Origin: Colwellia sp.
GTDB taxonomy: Bacteria; Pseudomonadota; Gammaproteobacteria; Enterobacterales; Alteromonadaceae
NCBI GenBank assembly: GCA_022969175.1
Contig: JALJPB010000006.1
Location: forward strand, 55,121 to 119,120
DNA length: 64,000 bases
Direction: 5' to 3'
In this document: one piece after another, positions 27,409 to 34,961 of the stretch
Numbering within the stretch: position 1 is the stretch's first letter
Layout: every line of letters starts with the position of its first letter
Notes under the pieces: model-generated
What the model was told of the DNA's origin: nothing
What the model saw: only the letters and a program-made list of their open reading frames with translations
Database searches by the model: none
Made by a program: the position numbers and the translations under genes

Positions 27409-27822
27409 TTATATTGCAAGTAAAGAGAGTTTATTTGCAATAAGATTGATTACTTTAAGCACTTTTTTTTGTAAATAGCCGGCAAGTAATTTTTGTTGTT
27501 GACGAAGTAACTTAAGCTCTGTCTCTGTTATCGCAATATAGCAGCTAAGTTGTTGCTCTTGTTGATCGTGATAACTAAAAACATCGTCGGCAAAATAGGT
27601 AAGTTCGCCACCATTATTTTGTCTTTGTTGAAAAGCGAAGTCTTCAGGTGATTGTAGATATAAGCTGATCAGTAGAATACTCTCTTCGTCGCCGTACCAA
27701 CCTGCAGCTAAAGTTTGAAAGTTCAATTGGGCTTCAAGTTTATTGGTAACACTGTTGAGTGATGGGAATATGTCTTGTAATTCATCACAGGCTTTAATTG
27801 AAATTGGCAGTTCTTCAGTCAT
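27409..27822 (-). CDS. conserved hypothetical protein
   Basis: A 137-residue soluble protein with no recognised family. It is acidic in the first two thirds (SLYLQSPEDFAFQQRQNNGG) and ends in a basic, leucine-rich helix (KKVLKVINLIANKL). No signal peptide or membrane segment. Its start overlaps the stop codon of the ABM monooxygenase-like gene (TAATG), so the two are translationally coupled. Function unknown. Confidence 0.6.
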   Translation of the reverse strand: MTEELPISIKACDELQDIFPSLNSVTNKLEAQLNFQTLAAGWYGDEESILLISLYLQSPEDFAFQQRQNNGGELTYFADDVFSYHDQQEQQLSCYIAITETELKLLRQQQKLLAGYLQKKVLKVINLIANKLSLLAI

Positions 27823-28136
27823 TATATCGCCGAAATAGTTGGGTTATTAAACACAGTTTGGTAATGCTCTACTGTTGGAAAGGGCTGGTAGAAATGATGC
27901 AATAATTGTCGCCATTCTTGATATTGTGATGACTGACGAAATCCTTGAGTATGATCCGCTAAAGTCTGCCAGTTTACCAATAATAAGTAGCGATTTTTAT
28001 TTTCTATGCACTTTTGTAATTGATGCGAAATATATCCTGGCATTGATGAAATTATCTTTTGAGCTTGCTCAAAGGCCGGTTCAAATTTCGATACTAATTC
28101 TGGTTTAACGTCTAAAATGGCCACTTCTAATATCAT
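27822..28136 (-). CDS. antibiotic-biosynthesis-monooxygenase (ABM) fold protein
   Basis: A 104-residue dimeric ferredoxin-like alpha/beta barrel protein. MILEVAILDVKPELVSKFEPAF and the central PGYISHQLQKCIENKNRYLLLVNW (the usual ABM strand with W at the end of the core) mark the family, followed by the H-F pair of LHHFYQPFP. Members include quinol monooxygenases and heme-degrading enzymes, and many small ones have no known substrate. It is first in a two-gene operon with the hypothetical protein at 27409. Confidence 0.75.
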   Translation of the reverse strand: MILEVAILDVKPELVSKFEPAFEQAQKIISSMPGYISHQLQKCIENKNRYLLLVNWQTLADHTQGFRQSSQYQEWRQLLHHFYQPFPTVEHYQTVFNNPTISAI

Positions 28137-28217
28137 GATACTTCTCGGTTTATTTTTGTTTTCAGCATTTTTATTTGCATGTGACTGGTATCTTAGCAGG
28201 TTTTTTATTGATAGGTA

Positions 28218-28300
28218 AGTTAAGTTTACTTAACTATAAGTAAAGTTTGCTTGACATTCTAAAGGTGAGAGCGTACCTTTAAGTCAAGTTTATTTTACAT
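28218..28300 (+). promoter_or_regulatory. three related operator-like repeats over a promoter
   Basis: A perfect 7-4-7 palindrome AGTTAAG-TTTA-CTTAACT lies at 28218-28235. Two diverged copies follow: AGTAAAGTTTGCTTGAC (from 28239) and AGTCAAGTTTATTTTAC (from 28282). TTGACA at 28251-28256 is a good -35, with a weak -10 (TACCTT) 17 bp later. The repeats therefore straddle the promoter of the membrane-protein/HTH pair that follows, as expected for autorepression by the small HTH protein. Confidence 0.55.
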
Positions 28301-28321
28301 AATGACAAAGGAACCACACAA

Positions 28322-28747
28322 ATGAGTAAGATATTAGACGCAATTTTATGTAAAGGGTTACCATTACGAGATATTAAAAATGCTAATAGAGTTAACTTGT
28401 TGGCATTATTATGGGCGGGAACGTTAGCCGTAACATCGCTGAGTAGAGAGTATACCTGGCATAACACTATGATATTTATTAGCATTATATTTACCCTTCA
28501 TACTGCCATTGGAGTGCTGATGGTATTTTCATTTAGGAAGTTTTTAAAAGAATTAGATGAATTAGAGCGTAAAATTCAACTTGATGCCTTAGCGTTATCT
28601 GTAGGGATTACTATCATTAGTTTTTCAAGCTCGTCTATATTAAGCATGGTAGGAATCATTGAAAAACTAGATCAATCATCTTTGATTATGTTGATGGCAG
28701 CCACTTATATGATAGGTACAGTAGCGGGAAGGATTAAATATCGATGA
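28322..28747 (+). CDS. small polytopic membrane protein coupled to an XRE regulator
   Basis: A 141-residue protein with four hydrophobic segments, around residues 24-40, 48-66, 84-105 and 115-132; the middle cytoplasmic loop is charged (FLKELDELERKIQLDALAL). I do not recognise the family with certainty; proteins of this build often travel with small YozG-type HTH regulators. The stop codon overlaps the following HTH gene (ATGA), so both are made from one message. The membrane protein may sequester or signal to the regulator; that is inference from gene order only. Confidence 0.65.
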   Translation: MSKILDAILCKGLPLRDIKNANRVNLLALLWAGTLAVTSLSREYTWHNTMIFISIIFTLHTAIGVLMVFSFRKFLKELDELERKIQLDALALSVGITIISFSSSSILSMVGIIEKLDQSSLIMLMAATYMIGTVAGRIKYR

Positions 28748-28944
28748 AGAATCGTTTGAAAGTTTTACGGGCTGAACGAGACTGGACCCAAGCAGAACTC
28801 GCTGAAAACTTGGCAGTTTCAAGACAAACAATTAATGCGATAGAAAAAGGGAAATTTGATCCTAGTTTGCCTTTAGCATTTAAGGTGTCTCGTCTTTTTT
28901 CTATGCCAATTGAAGATATTTTTGAAGAAGATACAAGTGGTTAA
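28744..28944 (+). CDS. small XRE-family helix-turn-helix regulator
   Basis: A 66-residue stand-alone HTH protein: LKVLRAERDWTQAELAENLA, then VSRQTINAIEKGKFDPSLPL and a C-terminal dimer tail SMPIEDIFEED. This is the YozG/Cro-like family that usually represses its own operon. It overlaps the upstream membrane protein gene by four bases. Likely binding sites are the AGTTAAG-type palindromes at 28218-28300. Confidence 0.85.
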   Translation: MKNRLKVLRAERDWTQAELAENLAVSRQTINAIEKGKFDPSLPLAFKVSRLFSMPIEDIFEEDTSG

Positions 28945-28993
28945 CAAATAGGTTGAGTTAACCTTGAGCAAGATTCTATTGAGTGAGCTTAGT

Positions 28994-29044
28994 GATTGTT
29001 ATAAGTAATGTTCTCACTTTATAGAACTTTAACTTATGACAATC
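28994..29044. terminator. bidirectional hairpin between convergent genes
   Basis: The 13-bp arms GATTGTTATAAGT (28994-29006) and ACTTATGACAATC (29032-29044) pair with one mismatch; the loop holds a further GTTCT/AGAAC stem. It sits between the ends of the HTH gene and the convergent pentapeptide-repeat gene. Confidence 0.55.
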
Positions 29045-29045
29045 A

Positions 29046-29648
29046 TTAATCTGATAATTCAATATCCAAGCTGTCCAGCAAGGCTACAGCTTGATAGCGA
29101 CTAAATTTAGCTTTAGTTATATTATTGTTATAAATATCAATTTGATAATTGCTAGCTTCAATGAAATTGACGCCTTGAAGGTTAGTTTTACTGAATAAGC
29201 TGTTGGAAAAATCACTATAGCTAAAGTTACTTTGGCTAAAGTCACCTTCTCTAAAGTCAACGTCGTGAGCTTTACAATTTTCAAGGACTAATTCTTTTAA
29301 CTCTAGACCAAAAAACAAGCAGTCATTGATAATACAGTCAGTAAATTTAATCGGTGAAAATAAGGCTAAATTTGGCCAGTTACCTTTAGTCCAGTCAATA
29401 CCAACGATTTTTGATGTTTCAAAACAGACATCGTTAAACTGGCTGTAAGCTATATTCACCATACTCAAGTTACATTTTACAAACCGACATTCAATAAATT
29501 TACATTGTTTAAAAGTCGCGTTACTAAAGTTACATTCTTCAAAGCTGCAGTCTTCGAACTCAATTGAGTCGAGTATTTGGCAGGAAAAATCTTTATTATT
29601 AAAGTTTTGAGAATAAAATGCTTTTTGTTTAGAATCAAAAGGTGGCAT
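29046..29648 (-). CDS. pentapeptide-repeat protein
   Basis: From the ATG at 29648 (a TTG lies six codons further upstream; neither has a clear ribosome-binding site) the protein has 200 residues and consists almost wholly of A(D/N)LXX-type repeats, for example FEDCSFEECNFSNATFKQCK and later DFSQSNFSYSDFSNSLFSKT. The run is interrupted by GIDWTKGNW near residue 85, a feature also of Qnr/McbG-type quadrilateral beta-helices that mimic DNA and protect gyrase. Relation to quinolone protection is only a possibility: most pentapeptide proteins have no known role. Monocistronic. Confidence 0.75.
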   Translation of the reverse strand: MPPFDSKQKAFYSQNFNNKDFSCQILDSIEFEDCSFEECNFSNATFKQCKFIECRFVKCNLSMVNIAYSQFNDVCFETSKIVGIDWTKGNWPNLALFSPIKFTDCIINDCLFFGLELKELVLENCKAHDVDFREGDFSQSNFSYSDFSNSLFSKTNLQGVNFIEASNYQIDIYNNNITKAKFSRYQAVALLDSLDIELSD

Positions 29649-29791
29649 ATGTGGTGTAAGTAGCAATGAATTATTAAGCTAGTTTAAGCTAAATTATACG
29701 ACAAACAAATAGTTCACTAAAATACTCTATAATCATTTTATAGTGTAATAATCTTTCGAGGTATCAATGTGTATAGGAATGAATTTTAAAC

Positions 29792-30610
29792 ATGATGAAA
29801 TATAATTTTTTTTCTGCATTTTATAGCGTATTAAGTGTTTTTACCGGTATGTGTTTATTGGCAACCAGCCAGTTGACGATAGCACAAGAGACAACAATAA
29901 AAACACTCGCTTCTGCCTCGTTAAGTTCAGCCCAAGCGGTAAAAATTGTGACACCTGATGAGCATCTATTGGGTGCGGACTATTATGCCGGTGAAAAAAA
30001 AGGAGCTGGAGTTTTAATCTTGCACGATTGCGCGCACACTAGTGAAAATTATACTGATTTAGCAGAAAAACTATCAACTAATGGTATTCATACCTTAGCA
30101 CTTGATTTTAGGGGCTATGGTGACAGTCGTTCTGAAGTGTTTTCTCATGAGAGTATAAAGAAAAATGCTAAAAGTATTGTTGCTTATCAAAATGATGTTG
30201 CGGCTTTAACTTCTTATTGGGAACTAGATGTATTAACGGCATTTAATTATTTACGGACAAAAGTTGATCGAAAAAAAGGCATTGCTGTTGTTTCAGTAGG
30301 ATGCGCTTCTTTATACGCAGTGGCTTTAGCGGAGAAAATGCGGATAAACTCTTTAGTGCTAATCACGCCAAAAATGAATTACGGTGCAAAAGAGCGGTAT
30401 AAAAATTTAATTGATATACCCAGCTATTTTATTAATTCCAGCCATCATATTGAAACCATTCAAACCTCTAAAGAGTTGTTTGAATGGAATGGCTCAAAAG
30501 CCTCTAAAATTCAAATTTTTAAGAGTGATGCATATGATTATGGTTTGCTGAGAAGGAATAAATACTTAATCGATGATATTACCTCGTGGTTGAAAAGAAA
30601 TCTTAGGTAA
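29792..30610 (+). CDS. secreted alpha/beta-hydrolase-fold protein
   Basis: A 272-residue protein with a signal peptide (FTGMCLLATSQLTIAQE). ADYYAGEKKGAGVLILHDCA and LALDFRGYGDSR are the oxyanion-loop and strand-4 regions of the alpha/beta-hydrolase fold. The nucleophile elbow is VSVGCASLYAVAL, so the usual G-x-S-x-G reads C-A-S-L-Y, with both glycines replaced. A late Asp/His pair is not obvious; HH at INSSHHIETI is near the expected region. Activity may thus be altered or lost. Substrate unknown; single gene. Confidence 0.7.
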   Translation: MMKYNFFSAFYSVLSVFTGMCLLATSQLTIAQETTIKTLASASLSSAQAVKIVTPDEHLLGADYYAGEKKGAGVLILHDCAHTSENYTDLAEKLSTNGIHTLALDFRGYGDSRSEVFSHESIKKNAKSIVAYQNDVAALTSYWELDVLTAFNYLRTKVDRKKGIAVVSVGCASLYAVALAEKMRINSLVLITPKMNYGAKERYKNLIDIPSYFINSSHHIETIQTSKELFEWNGSKASKIQIFKSDAYDYGLLRRNKYLIDDITSWLKRNLR

Positions 30611-30845
30611 CCCATCTTATTTTATCCTCAACGGTTCAGTGATAGACCTTCCTGAAAACTAGTGTTTTGTTCCTGTTTATGAATATTTACATCAGTCATT
30701 CCAATTTCATAACTCATCGGACTGTATCTAAAATAAAAATGGCGTACAATAGCGCCAATTTTAGTCACATGGCTATTTATCAGATATGAAATGCTGTCAT
30801 TAACGACGGCATTATCTTAGACACTTATTTATTGTTGAGGCACTT

Positions 30846-32039
30846 ATGTCAGCTAATTTTTATACCCACATCCAAGCACAAATCGATCAAGTAAAAGAAG
30901 ATGGTTTGTATAAAGCAGAACGGATAATTACCACTGCACAACAAACTAATATTGCTGTCAGTTCTGGTGAGCAAGTTCTGAACTTTTGTGCAAATAACTA
31001 TTTAGGTTTAGCTAATCATCCTGATCTTATTGCTGCGGCAAAAGAGGGTTTAGATGAACATGGCTTTGGCATGGCATCAGTACGTTTTATTTGTGGCACA
31101 CAAGATATTCATAAAGTACTGGAACAAAAATTAAGTACTTTCTTAGGTATGGAAGATACTATTTTATATTCTTCATGTTTCGATGCTAATGCTGGCTTGT
31201 TTGAAACCATATTAACTGCTGATGATGCGATAATCAGTGATTCGTTAAATCATGCGTCAATTATTGATGGTGTACGTTTATGTAAAGCAAAACGCTTTCG
31301 CTATGCTAATAACGATGCTGCAGATCTTGAAAAACAACTCATCGCTGCAGATGAAGCTGGAGCACGTTATAAGCTTATTGCTACTGACGGGGTGTTTTCC
31401 ATGGACGGTGTAATTGCTAATCTTAAAGCCGTTTGTGATTTAGCCGACAAATACAATGCTATGGTGATGGTTGATGATTCACATGCCGTCGGTTTTGTTG
31501 GTGAGGAAGGTCGAGGCAGTCATGAATTTTGTCAAGTGATGGGACGTATTGATATAATTACCGGCACTTTAGGTAAAGCTATGGGCGGCGCATCGGGTGG
31601 TTTCACGGCGGCGAAAAAAGAAGTGGTTGAATGGTTACGCCAGCGCTCTCGTCCGTATTTATTTTCTAATTCATTAGCGCCAGCCATTGTTAATGCCTCT
31701 ATCAAAGTTTTAGATTTATTAGCCGATGGTGGTGAACTTCGCAAAACACTTAAAGATAATGCCGTTTACTTTCGATCTAATATGGAAGCGGTAGGTTTTA
31801 CTTGTGCAGGAGCAGATCACGCTATTGTGCCAGTGATGTTAGGTGACGCTAAAGTGGCCAGTGAGATGGCAAGTCGCTTATTAGTGGAAGGGATATATGT
31901 TATTGGTTTCTCATTTCCTGTCGTACCAAAAGGCCAAGCTCGTATTCGTACACAAATATCAGCTGCTCATACTAAAGAGCAATTAGACAAAGCTATTTCA
32001 GCCTTTACTCGCATTGGTAAAGAAATGAACATCATCTAG
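30846..32039 (+). CDS. kbl: 2-amino-3-ketobutyrate CoA ligase (glycine C-acetyltransferase)
   Basis: A 397-residue PLP enzyme of the alpha-oxoamine synthase family; converts 2-amino-3-ketobutyrate plus CoA to glycine and acetyl-CoA, the second step of threonine breakdown. Landmarks: [41 protein letters not shown] (PLP-contacting Asp and His) and the Schiff-base Lys in [13 protein letters not shown]. Length equals E. coli Kbl (398). GAGG precedes the ATG. It is followed by tdh after 143 bp, the standard kbl-tdh arrangement. Confidence 0.96.
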   Translation: MSANFYTHIQAQIDQVKEDGLYKAERIITTAQQTNIAVSSGEQVLNFCANNYLGLANHPDLIAAAKEGLDEHGFGMASVRFICGTQDIHKVLEQKLSTFLGMEDTILYSSCFDANAGLFETILTADDAIISDSLNHASIIDGVRLCKAKRFRYANNDAADLEKQLIAADEAGARYKLIATDGVFSMDGVIANLKAVCDLADKYNAMVMVDDSHAVGFVGEEGRGSHEFCQVMGRIDIITGTLGKAMGGASGGFTAAKKEVVEWLRQRSRPYLFSNSLAPAIVNASIKVLDLLADGGELRKTLKDNAVYFRSNMEAVGFTCAGADHAIVPVMLGDAKVASEMASRLLVEGIYVIGFSFPVVPKGQARIRTQISAAHTKEQLDKAISAFTRIGKEMNII

Positions 32040-32182
32040 GTAATTGCCCAACATTGTTAATGTAGAGCTCAATTAATAGGTCAACAGTACTCATTGATGG
32101 TCATCAGTATTGTGCTAATTGCTTTTAATTGAACACTACAGCATAAAGTTAAGTCATTGTTTATAATTTGAGAGTTATACAA

Positions 32183-33211
32183 ATGAAATCATTAGTAAAA
32201 TTAAAAGCCGAAGTTGGCATTTGGATGCAAAAAACCAAAAAGCCGACTTTAGGACATAACGATTTATTGATCAAAATTAAAAAAACAGCAATTTGTGGCA
32301 CCGATATTCATATTTATAATTGGGACGAATGGGCTCAAAAAACTATTCCAGTACCTATGGTTGTCGGTCATGAATATGCGGGTGAAGTTGTTGGTATTGG
32401 CCAAGAAGTTAAAGGATTTACCTTAGGAGACCGTGTCTCAGGTGAAGGCCATATTACTTGTGGCCATTGTCGAAATTGTCGTGGTGGCCGCACCCATTTA
32501 TGCCGAAATACTGTTGGTGTCGGTGTTGATCGGGAAGGGTCATTTGCTGAATATTTGGTGATCCCTGCTTATAACGCCTTTAAAATACCAGATGAAATAT
32601 CTGATGACTTAGCGGCTATTTTCGACCCATTTGGTAACGCAGTACATACCGCATTATCTTTTGATTTAGTTGGTGAAGATGTCTTAATCACTGGCGCTGG
32701 TCCCATTGGTATAATGGCGGCAGCTGTTGCTAAACATGTGGGTGCTCGCCATGTTGTTATTACTGATATTAACGAGTACCGTTTAGATTTAGCAAAAACA
32801 ATGGGTGCTACTCGTGTTGTTAATGTCAGTAAAGAAAATCTCACTGAAGTGATGGCTGAGTTAGGCATGACTGAAGGTTTTGATATCGGTATGGAAATGT
32901 CTGGCGTACCTTCTGCGTTTAAAGATATGTTAGCGAATATGAACAATGGTGGAAAAATTGCTATGTTGGGTATTCCTGGACAGGATATGGCAATAGATTG
33001 GAGCCAAATTATCTTTAAAGGGTTAACTATTAAAGGTATCTATGGTCGTGAAATGTTTGAAACTTGGTATAAAATGGCCAGTTTGATTCAGTCAGGTTTA
33101 GATTTATCGCCAATTATTACTCATCATTTTGATATTGACGATTTTCAACAAGGTTTTGATACCATGAGATCTGGTTTGTCGGGCAAAGTTATTTTAAACT
33201 GGGATACATAA
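32183..33211 (+). CDS. tdh: L-threonine 3-dehydrogenase
   Basis: A 342-residue zinc-dependent medium-chain dehydrogenase that oxidises L-threonine to 2-amino-3-ketobutyrate for Kbl. Catalytic zinc ligands are in AICGTDIH and GHEYAGEV; the structural zinc site is [15 protein letters not shown]; the NAD-binding Rossmann motif is [27 protein letters not shown] follows the family closely. The ATG at 32183 gives the usual length (341 in E. coli); the upstream TTG at 32168 is unlikely. The gap from kbl holds a copy of a short dispersed repeat (32086-32106). Confidence 0.96.
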   Translation: MKSLVKLKAEVGIWMQKTKKPTLGHNDLLIKIKKTAICGTDIHIYNWDEWAQKTIPVPMVVGHEYAGEVVGIGQEVKGFTLGDRVSGEGHITCGHCRNCRGGRTHLCRNTVGVGVDREGSFAEYLVIPAYNAFKIPDEISDDLAAIFDPFGNAVHTALSFDLVGEDVLITGAGPIGIMAAAVAKHVGARHVVITDINEYRLDLAKTMGATRVVNVSKENLTEVMAELGMTEGFDIGMEMSGVPSAFKDMLANMNNGGKIAMLGIPGQDMAIDWSQIIFKGLTIKGIYGREMFETWYKMASLIQSGLDLSPIITHHFDIDDFQQGFDTMRSGLSGKVILNWDT

Positions 33212-33239
33212 CGTCAGTTTAACTATATTAGGAAATTAA

Positions 33240-33572
33240 ATGTCGGAAAATGAAGAAAGCTTTAAACACCTTTCGATAAATGAATTACAACAAATGATGG
33301 CTGAGAAAAGCCCGGTGATTGTTGATATTCGAGATCTAGCCTCCTTTGAAGAGAGCCGGATTTCGGGCGCTATTCATTTATCTAACGAGTCCATTGCTGA
33401 TTTTATGCGTACTGCCGATTTAGACGCTCCTGTTGTGGTTTGCTGCTATCACGGACACTCTAGCCAACAAGCGGCTCAATTTTTAGTGAGTCAAGATTTT
33501 ACCGTGGTCTATTCACTTGATGGCGGTTTTGCTCAATGGCAACTGCAATACCCCACTGAAATTGCGAAATAA
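33240..33572 (+). CDS. glpE: thiosulfate sulfurtransferase GlpE (single rhodanese domain)
   Basis: A 110-residue rhodanese that transfers sulfane sulfur from thiosulfate to cyanide or thioredoxin-type acceptors in the cytoplasm. The active-site loop reads CCYHGHSSQQAA, with the catalytic Cys in CYHGHSS, close to CYHGNSS of E. coli GlpE (108 residues). VDIRDLASFEESRISGAIHL is the substrate-side motif. It starts 28 bp after tdh and ends six bases before glpG, so the three are probably one transcript. Confidence 0.92.
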   Translation: MSENEESFKHLSINELQQMMAEKSPVIVDIRDLASFEESRISGAIHLSNESIADFMRTADLDAPVVVCCYHGHSSQQAAQFLVSQDFTVVYSLDGGFAQWQLQYPTEIAK

Positions 33573-33578
33573 TTACTA

Positions 33579-34436
33579 ATGAATACTGCTGATTTTCAAG
33601 TATTGGTGCATATTACTCAGCACAACATAGCTTTGCTCTTCGCAAATTATTTATCTACTTTACAAATAAAAGCCCATGTAGCAGAAGAATCGGAAGGTTT
33701 TGCTATTTATTGTGCTAGCGATAAAATACAAATAGCTAAACAGGAGTTTGAGGAATTTATAAAAGAACCTCACCATCCTAAGTATCAACAAGCTGCTTGG
33801 CAGCATGGAAAAATCAGTCAGGTAAAAGAACAATACCCTGCATTTTTAACTGTTTTTAAACAACAGTTTCTAGCCCATGCTGGGGTAGTGACTTTATCTG
33901 TATTTTCGATATGCTGGATAGTTTTTGGCTTTTCTTTTGCCGGCTTTGATCGCGCTATCTTTACTCAATTACAGTTTTACCCTGAGTTATCGCTGGAGCT
34001 TTTATTTACTCAACCTTTAAGATTGTTAGGCCCAGCATTTTTTCATTTTTCATTGTTGCATATTGCATTTAATACTATGTGGTGGTGGCAGCTTGGTGGC
34101 AGTATTGAAAAAACATTAGGTAAAATGACGCTAATAAATTTATTTTTGGTTTCAGCTATTGTCTCAAATTTAGGACAATTCTTAGTGTCTGGGCCATACT
34201 TTGGTGGTTTATCAGGTGTGGTATATGCTTTGGTAGGCTTTGTCTGGTGGCTTGGTTGGTTAGCACCAGAGAAAGGATTGTCGCTTTCAAAACCCATCAT
34301 TGGTTTTTTACTGTTTTGGTTAGTACTGGGATTTGTTGATTTACTGCCGGTGAATGTTGCTAATACTGCGCACTTATTAGGATTACTTAGTGGTTGTTTG
34401 ATGGCACTACTGAAAGTTAAAACAGGTAAACTTTAA
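33579..34436 (+). CDS. glpG: rhomboid intramembrane serine protease GlpG
   Basis: A 285-residue inner-membrane protease. An N-terminal cytoplasmic domain (about 1-90) is followed by six transmembrane segments. The catalytic Ser lies in GGLSGVVYALVGF and the catalytic His in NTAHLLGLLSG; the HFSLLHIAFNTMWWWQLGG segment matches the HxxxHxxxN motif. It cleaves transmembrane substrates within the bilayer. The glpE-glpG pairing is as in Enterobacteria and Vibrio. Confidence 0.94.
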   Translation: MNTADFQVLVHITQHNIALLFANYLSTLQIKAHVAEESEGFAIYCASDKIQIAKQEFEEFIKEPHHPKYQQAAWQHGKISQVKEQYPAFLTVFKQQFLAHAGVVTLSVFSICWIVFGFSFAGFDRAIFTQLQFYPELSLELLFTQPLRLLGPAFFHFSLLHIAFNTMWWWQLGGSIEKTLGKMTLINLFLVSAIVSNLGQFLVSGPYFGGLSGVVYALVGFVWWLGWLAPEKGLSLSKPIIGFLLFWLVLGFVDLLPVNVANTAHLLGLLSGCLMALLKVKTGKL

Positions 34437-34487
34437 TTAAGCAACGATAAACAGTTGTGGAGAAAATTCACCTGATTTACTTAATGG

Positions 34488-34880
34488 TTAGTTATCTAGC
34501 CATTGAGTAAATAATAATTTTTTAACGAGAGGTTTACCCGTCTCTATTGTTAACAGGCTTTTCACTTTATCTTCACACTGCTTTAAAATTTCAGCACGTC
34601 CTTTAATTGATTTCACTTTTTCTTCTGTTTGATTGCCGATTATATTAATGATGGCATCACGTAATAGCGGTGAGTGGTGTTCAACTACATCAAAATTATC
34701 AGCACCCTCAATCATTAATTCAACGGACAATCGTACATAACCCATTTTCTTTTTAGAGGCAACATAGTTAGTGACTATTTGAGGCTCAAAACCAAAGTAT
34801 ACATATTCAGCAGCTTTAACCGAGCTAAACGCTGTAGTTAAAGACAATAAATAGCAAAGCATAACGATAGTTTTTTTCAT
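34488..34880 (-). CDS. FliL-like periplasmic protein
   Basis: A 130-residue exported protein with a signal peptide (MKKTIVMLCYLLSLTTAFSS, VKAAEY). The body matches the C-terminal domain of flagellar FliL: YFGFEPQIVTNYVASKKKMG, then LSVELMIEG, SPLLRDAIINII, and the terminal LVKKLLFTQWL corresponding to FliL's conserved V-x-x-V-x-FT ending. It lacks FliL's transmembrane anchor and lies outside any flagellar cluster. A FliL-like gene next to glpG is familiar from Alteromonadales. Role unknown; structural similarity to stomatin-type domains has been noted for FliL. Confidence 0.75.
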   Translation of the reverse strand: MKKTIVMLCYLLSLTTAFSSVKAAEYVYFGFEPQIVTNYVASKKKMGYVRLSVELMIEGADNFDVVEHHSPLLRDAIINIIGNQTEEKVKSIKGRAEILKQCEDKVKSLLTIETGKPLVKKLLFTQWLDN

Positions 34881-34961
34881 AACAGCATAATCTCTATATA
34901 ACGGTATATTACATTCTCTTTATAATAACCTTATTTGAATAAATTAAAAAATTTATTCACT

